From Algoriphagus alkaliphilus (lineage in GTDB: Bacteria; Bacteroidota; Bacteroidia; Cytophagales; Cyclobacteriaceae), in the NCBI RefSeq assembly GCF_900103735.1, contig NZ_FMXE01000036.1:1707-46191 (forward strand): a stretch of DNA of 44,485 nt, written 5' to 3'. Under the pieces are notes generated by a model that was given only the letters and a program-made list of their open reading frames with translations, made no database searches and was not told the origin of the DNA. Position numbers and translations under genes: made by a program. Positions 41,255 to 44,485 of this stretch are shown one piece after another (position 1 is the first letter of the stretch; every line of letters begins with the position of its first letter).

Positions 41255-42322
41255 ATGGCTAAGATAATTACTTGCTTTAGGCCCTTTCTGTTATTTTTTG
41301 CGGTTTTCGTCGTGCCAAATTCCGGCTTTGGACAAGATTCGACTCTATTTGAAAGCGAAGAAATATTGGAGCTTAGTTTAAAGGGAGATGTCAGGCAACT
41401 TTTTAAAAACACAAAAGGCGAGGCCCAATATTTTGATTTTTCACTTGGATATGCTGACGAACTTGGAGCCCAACACTCAATTCCACTGCGGGTCCGGACA
41501 CGTGGTCATTTCAGGAGACAAATGAATCTCTGTGACTATCCTCCATTGCTGTTGAATTTCGCCAAAGAGAACTCGGGTAATACGATTTTTTCCGGGCAGG
41601 ATAAGCTTAAACTTGTCATGCCCTGTCAGGGAGAAAAATATGTATTGAGAGAGTTTTATGCTTACAAAGTTTACAATCAGCTTACGCCAAAAAGCTTTAA
41701 GGTCCGATTAGTCCGATTAACTATTGTAGATGATTCTGATAAGCCTAAAAATTACGCCTCCTTTTTAGGTTTCCTTATTGAGGAAGAAGAGCAGATGGCA
41801 AAAAGAAACCAAATGGCCGCCCTTGACAAAGAATTAGTCAAGCCTGAATCCATTGAGCTCGATGACTTTTTGAGGATATCAGTTTTTCAGTACCTGATTG
41901 GCAATACCGATTGGTCTATTCAATACAGGCAAAATATCAAACTCATCAGTCCCTCGAAAAATCAAAAACCAGTGGCAGTTCCCTATGATTTTGATCATGC
42001 CGGCATAGTCCGCCCTCCCTATGCCATGCCTGCGCCGGAACTAAAGTTGGCAACGGTGGCTGATCGAAGGTACCGGGGGTATTGTATGGAGGAAATGCAG
42101 CTTTTCGAATCGATATTTTCAGAATTTAATGCCAAAAAGGATGCGATTTATGCGCTCTACGCTGAAAGTAAACTATTAGACTCAAAGTCTATCAAGTCTA
42201 CAATCAATTATGTAGATGAATTTTATGCTACCATAAATAACTCCAAAAGAGTCAAAGCTGACTTTCAGTATCCCTGCCTGTCTGGTGGGACGGGAAATGT
42301 GGTCATCAAAGGGTTGAAATGA
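41255..42322 (+). CDS. Secreted protein, possibly CotH kinase-like
   Basis: 355 residues with a signal peptide (about 1-27, PNSGFGQ). No clear family, but the layout recalls CotH-type secreted kinases. PLRVRTRGHFRRQMNLCDYPPLLLNF resembles the CotH segment R-G-N-S-(S/T)-R...K--Y-L-F, LREFYAYKVYNQL plus VRLVRLTI is like the lid and alphaC region, LGFLIEEEEQMAKR is like the Glu helix, ISVFQYLIGNTDWSI resembles the L-N-x-D-R region, and AVPYDFDHAGIV is like the metal-binding D-F-D. Cys residues at C93, C124, C276 and C345 may form disulfides. It is divergent from the Dabb gene and in tandem with an aldo/keto reductase 38 bp on. Confidence 0.65.
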   Translation: MAKIITCFRPFLLFFAVFVVPNSGFGQDSTLFESEEILELSLKGDVRQLFKNTKGEAQYFDFSLGYADELGAQHSIPLRVRTRGHFRRQMNLCDYPPLLLNFAKENSGNTIFSGQDKLKLVMPCQGEKYVLREFYAYKVYNQLTPKSFKVRLVRLTIVDDSDKPKNYASFLGFLIEEEEQMAKRNQMAALDKELVKPESIELDDFLRISVFQYLIGNTDWSIQYRQNIKLISPSKNQKPVAVPYDFDHAGIVRPPYAMPAPELKLATVADRRYRGYCMEEMQLFESIFSEFNAKKDAIYALYAESKLLDSKSIKSTINYVDEFYATINNSKRVKADFQYPCLSGGTGNVVIKGLK

Positions 42323-42359
42323 AATTAATGAGCAGTAGAACATATACTAGATTTGATCT

Positions 42360-43346
42360 ATGAATTACAGGAAGCTAGGAAAAACGGGTTGGAAAGTCTC
42401 CGAAATAGGTTTGGGAACTTGGCAAGTAGGAGGTGGCTGGGGGAAGCCCTTTGACCCAAGAAGAGCCGAAGAAATCCTGCATACGGCTTTTGACAAGGGG
42501 ATTAATTTTGTGGATACTGCGGATGTTTATGATGGAGGTCTGAGTGAGGCGGCAGTTGGTAGGGCTATTCGTGATCGGAGTGAAAAAATTTTTGTAGCGA
42601 CCAAATGCGGTCGGCGTATACAGCCACACACCCATGAAGGATACACCACTGAGCGGCTGAGGAAATACGTGGAAGACAGCCTTAAAAATATGGGTTTGGA
42701 TCAATTGGATTTGATTCAGTTGCATTGTCCTCCGGGACCTGTGTATGAGCGGGAAGAGATTTTCAGACTTTTCGAAGATTTGAAGGCAGAAGGAAAAATC
42801 GCAGCCATGGGGGTAAGTGTAGAACGGATAAACGAAGGGATGACGGCAATGAAATATGATATTGTTTCCACGGTACAGATCATTTTCAATCTTTTTAGAC
42901 AACGACCGGCTGAATTGTTTTTCAACTATGCAGCAGCAAATGACATAGGATTGATCGTGAGAGTTCCTCTTGCCAGTGGTTTGCTTTCTGGGAAAATAAC
43001 ACCAGAAACCAAGTTTGAAAAAGATGACCACCGCAATTTTAATCGGGAGGGAAAAGCCTTTGACAAAGGAGAAACCTTTTCCGGAGTGCCTTTGGAAAAG
43101 GCCTTTCCTGCTTTGGAAGAATTGAAAAATGACTTCGCCAAAAATTTGGATTTAGCCTCGCAGGCTATTCGTTGGATCTTAATGCATAAACAGGTTGGAA
43201 CAGTAATCCCGGGTGCATCCTGTGTGGATCAGGTGGAGAAAAATATCAGTGCTGCGGGGCTTCCTTCCTTGACTCCGGATCAAATGGAAAGTGCCGCCAA
43301 AGTCTATGAAAAGTACATCAAATCGGAAGTCCACCAGCAATGGTAA
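42360..43346 (+). CDS. Aldo/keto reductase
   Basis: 328 residues. A TIM-barrel NADPH reductase with all core motifs: MNYRKLGKTGWKVSEIGLGTWQVGGGWG, the catalytic GINFVDTADVYDGGLSEAAVGRAI (Asp and Tyr), the lysine strand IFVATKCGRR, the His strand LDLIQLHCPP, and the cofactor end QAIRWILMHKQVGTVIPGASCVDQVEKNI. Unlike the one at 19201 its N-terminus is intact. The substrate is unknown. It follows the CotH-like gene by 38 bp and is probably cotranscribed with it. A terminator follows. Confidence 0.92.
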   Translation: MNYRKLGKTGWKVSEIGLGTWQVGGGWGKPFDPRRAEEILHTAFDKGINFVDTADVYDGGLSEAAVGRAIRDRSEKIFVATKCGRRIQPHTHEGYTTERLRKYVEDSLKNMGLDQLDLIQLHCPPGPVYEREEIFRLFEDLKAEGKIAAMGVSVERINEGMTAMKYDIVSTVQIIFNLFRQRPAELFFNYAAANDIGLIVRVPLASGLLSGKITPETKFEKDDHRNFNREGKAFDKGETFSGVPLEKAFPALEELKNDFAKNLDLASQAIRWILMHKQVGTVIPGASCVDQVEKNISAAGLPSLTPDQMESAAKVYEKYIKSEVHQQW

Positions 43347-43354
43347 AAAAATAG

Positions 43355-43431
43355 AGAGGCTTTTTCATAATTCACGATTACCACATTGAGCGAAATCGAA
43401 AAACCTTTTGAGACAGCCTCTTTTTTTTTTT
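43355..43431. terminator. Terminator between convergent genes
   Basis: AGAGGCT (43355-43361) pairs with AGCCTCT (43415-43421) across a long 53-base loop, followed by T11 on the plus strand. It serves the aldo/keto reductase. The minus-strand gene ending at 43434 reads into the same structure with a later T7. A GAGCGAAATCGAA block in the loop looks like a dispersed repeat. Confidence 0.65.
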
Positions 43432-43433
43432 GG

Positions 43434-44330
43434 TTAAAGAATCACTCTTGAAGCAAAATTTTTAAAGTATTTATTGTCCTTTGAGATCAGGATGTAATTG
43501 GTGATAATCTTGTCATTTCTTTCCATTACTACCACCATTTCATTATCAGCATGGATCACCTTAAGTTCCTTAGTTTTGGTTGGGATTTTGGAAGCTGAGA
43601 CATAAACGCCATCTTCTTTTTCTATCAATTTATCAAATTCAAACATCAAAGGCTTCCTGTCCTTATCATAAACAGTAGCAATCGCACGTTCAGGACTCCA
43701 AGAATTCCGATTTAGTTTGTGCGTTTGGTAATGATGGAATGACTGATCCAAAAGCATGCTTTTTGCCTTTTCTAAATCAAGCTTTTGAGTGCTGTAGGCC
43801 GTTCCCGAAAATGTGGTTTGGGTGGAATTTCCGGCTTGATTTTCACCACCATATTGATTGCCTCTTTGGAAAACATTACCTACCAATACCACATTTGCAC
43901 CGAGCATGGATGCTTCTGCTTTTAGCTTATCCATGGCCCTGTTTTTTACATTATTTATACTGGAAAGAGTGGTGACACCGGTGGCTTTGCTGAAAAGCTC
44001 TCCTCTAGGATCCAATCCTACCACATCCTCAGGATTGTAGGAGATATACACGTTCTGAAAATCGTCAAGCCCATTTACGAGTTTAAAAGGGCTATTGAAT
44101 ACCTCTTCTCTTCCGCTTGCAAACTCGATTTTGCTTACCTGATGTTTACTTATACTATAGACCGTGTTTTCGTTGGGGAATGAATACTTGATCGTATTAA
44201 ATCCCACTTCTATGACTTGAACTTCCATAGGGCCTTCTATCAGGTGAATCACATCATTTTTGCTTTGGGCCAAAGCAAAAGAGGAAAAGGAGGCCATTGT
44301 GACGAAAAAAAGGAGAATCGATTTATTCAT
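43434..44330 (-). CDS. Exported protein of unknown function
   Basis: 298 residues with a signal peptide (about 1-21, SSFALAQ). The first third is beta-rich (HLIEGPMEVQVIEVGFNTIKYSFPNENTVYSISKHQVSKIEFASGREEVFNSP). This pattern is common in Bacteroidota proteins that begin with a short sheet domain. The middle has NNVKNRAMDKLKAEASMLGANVVLVGNVFQ, like the Leu-Gly-Ala-Asn core of YbjQ-like small domains. The C-terminal third is charged beta strand. I do not recognise a family. It is the last gene in the window, its promoter lies at 44331 and beyond, and a repeat sits at 44414-44443. Confidence 0.7.
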   Translation of the reverse strand: MNKSILLFFVTMASFSSFALAQSKNDVIHLIEGPMEVQVIEVGFNTIKYSFPNENTVYSISKHQVSKIEFASGREEVFNSPFKLVNGLDDFQNVYISYNPEDVVGLDPRGELFSKATGVTTLSSINNVKNRAMDKLKAEASMLGANVVLVGNVFQRGNQYGGENQAGNSTQTTFSGTAYSTQKLDLEKAKSMLLDQSFHHYQTHKLNRNSWSPERAIATVYDKDRKPLMFEFDKLIEKEDGVYVSASKIPTKTKELKVIHADNEMVVVMERNDKIITNYILISKDNKYFKNFASRVIL

Positions 44331-44413
44331 GATTTATAATTTAATTTTTATGTGTATTCGGTTAGCTGCACGTACCCAAATAAAGGTAGAATTAAGTTCC
44401 AATTGAATGTGCT

Positions 44414-44443
44414 GTGGACTGTTGACAGTCGTCTGTGGACGTG
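44414..44443. repeat. GTCnAC-type dispersed repeat word
   Basis: GTGGACTGTTGACAGTCGTC runs on into TGTGGACGTG. It is related to the inverted pair at 27324-27429 and to 36270-36301. It sits upstream of the last gene. Confidence 0.45.
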
Positions 44444-44485
44444 TATCCGCATACAAAATACCCCAAATCTAGTCCACGTGCATCA

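Overview
The window comes from a chromosome of a Bacteroidota bacterium, most likely Cytophagales/Cyclobacteriaceae (Algoriphagus-like). The evidence is the lipoprotein and exported-protein repertoire, a large TonB-dependent receptor, weak Shine-Dalgarno sequences, moderate GC, and many short dispersed intergenic repeats of the kind common in that phylum. I see no rRNA, tRNA, CRISPR array, phage or insertion sequence. The taxonomic placement is an inference from gene content.

Layout. 0-7 kb: a DUF4397-type lipoprotein, an atypical pyruvate kinase-like protein, a 997-residue AsmA-family protein and a small SnoaL/NTF2-like protein. 7-15 kb (minus strand): a molybdenum hydroxylase locus with two paralogous Tat-exported IorB-type molybdopterin subunits and one 2Fe-2S IorA-type subunit, then an alpha/beta hydrolase, a flavodoxin-like lipoprotein and two tandem paralogous secreted DUF4440 proteins. 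Each DUF4440 gene is followed by the same paired palindromic repeat. 15-22 kb: an AraC regulator without a visible start codon, a TonB-dependent receptor, an aldo/keto reductase with a frameshifted N-terminus, and an exported barrel-like protein in tandem with a second AraC regulator. 22-28.4 kb (plus strand): a compact molybdenum cofactor operon, moaA-moeA-TSUP permease-moaD-moeB/rhodanese-moaE-moaC/mogA, preceded by the 3' remnant of a sulfite-oxidase-like molybdopterin domain and closed by a bidirectional terminator. 28.4-34.1 kb (minus strand): a tightly packed set of flavin amine oxidase, membrane-anchored nitrilase-family amidohydrolase and secernin-like C69 Ntn hydrolase, followed by a cysteine-rich protein I cannot name. 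34.1-35.3 kb: a heavily deleted GH95 fucosidase pseudogene. 35.4-44.3 kb: TlpA-like thioredoxin, a 0.6 kb repeat mosaic, Tex, a C-terminal remnant of an agmatine-deiminase-like gene, an S41 peptidase, an exported Dabb protein, a CotH-like secreted protein, an aldo/keto reductase and an exported hypothetical protein.

How the genes fit together: the cofactor operon can supply molybdopterin to the two exported hydroxylases about 10 kb away. Their substrates are unknown. The TSUP permease and the sulfite-oxidase-like remnant suggest that sulfite handling was once linked to this cofactor locus. The best candidate for an undescribed system is the amine oxidase / nitrilase / secernin-like / cysteine-rich cluster. 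The window also shows a notable density of gene decay (GH95, agmatine deiminase-like and molybdopterin-domain remnants, and two damaged 5' ends) beside several families of dispersed palindromic repeats.
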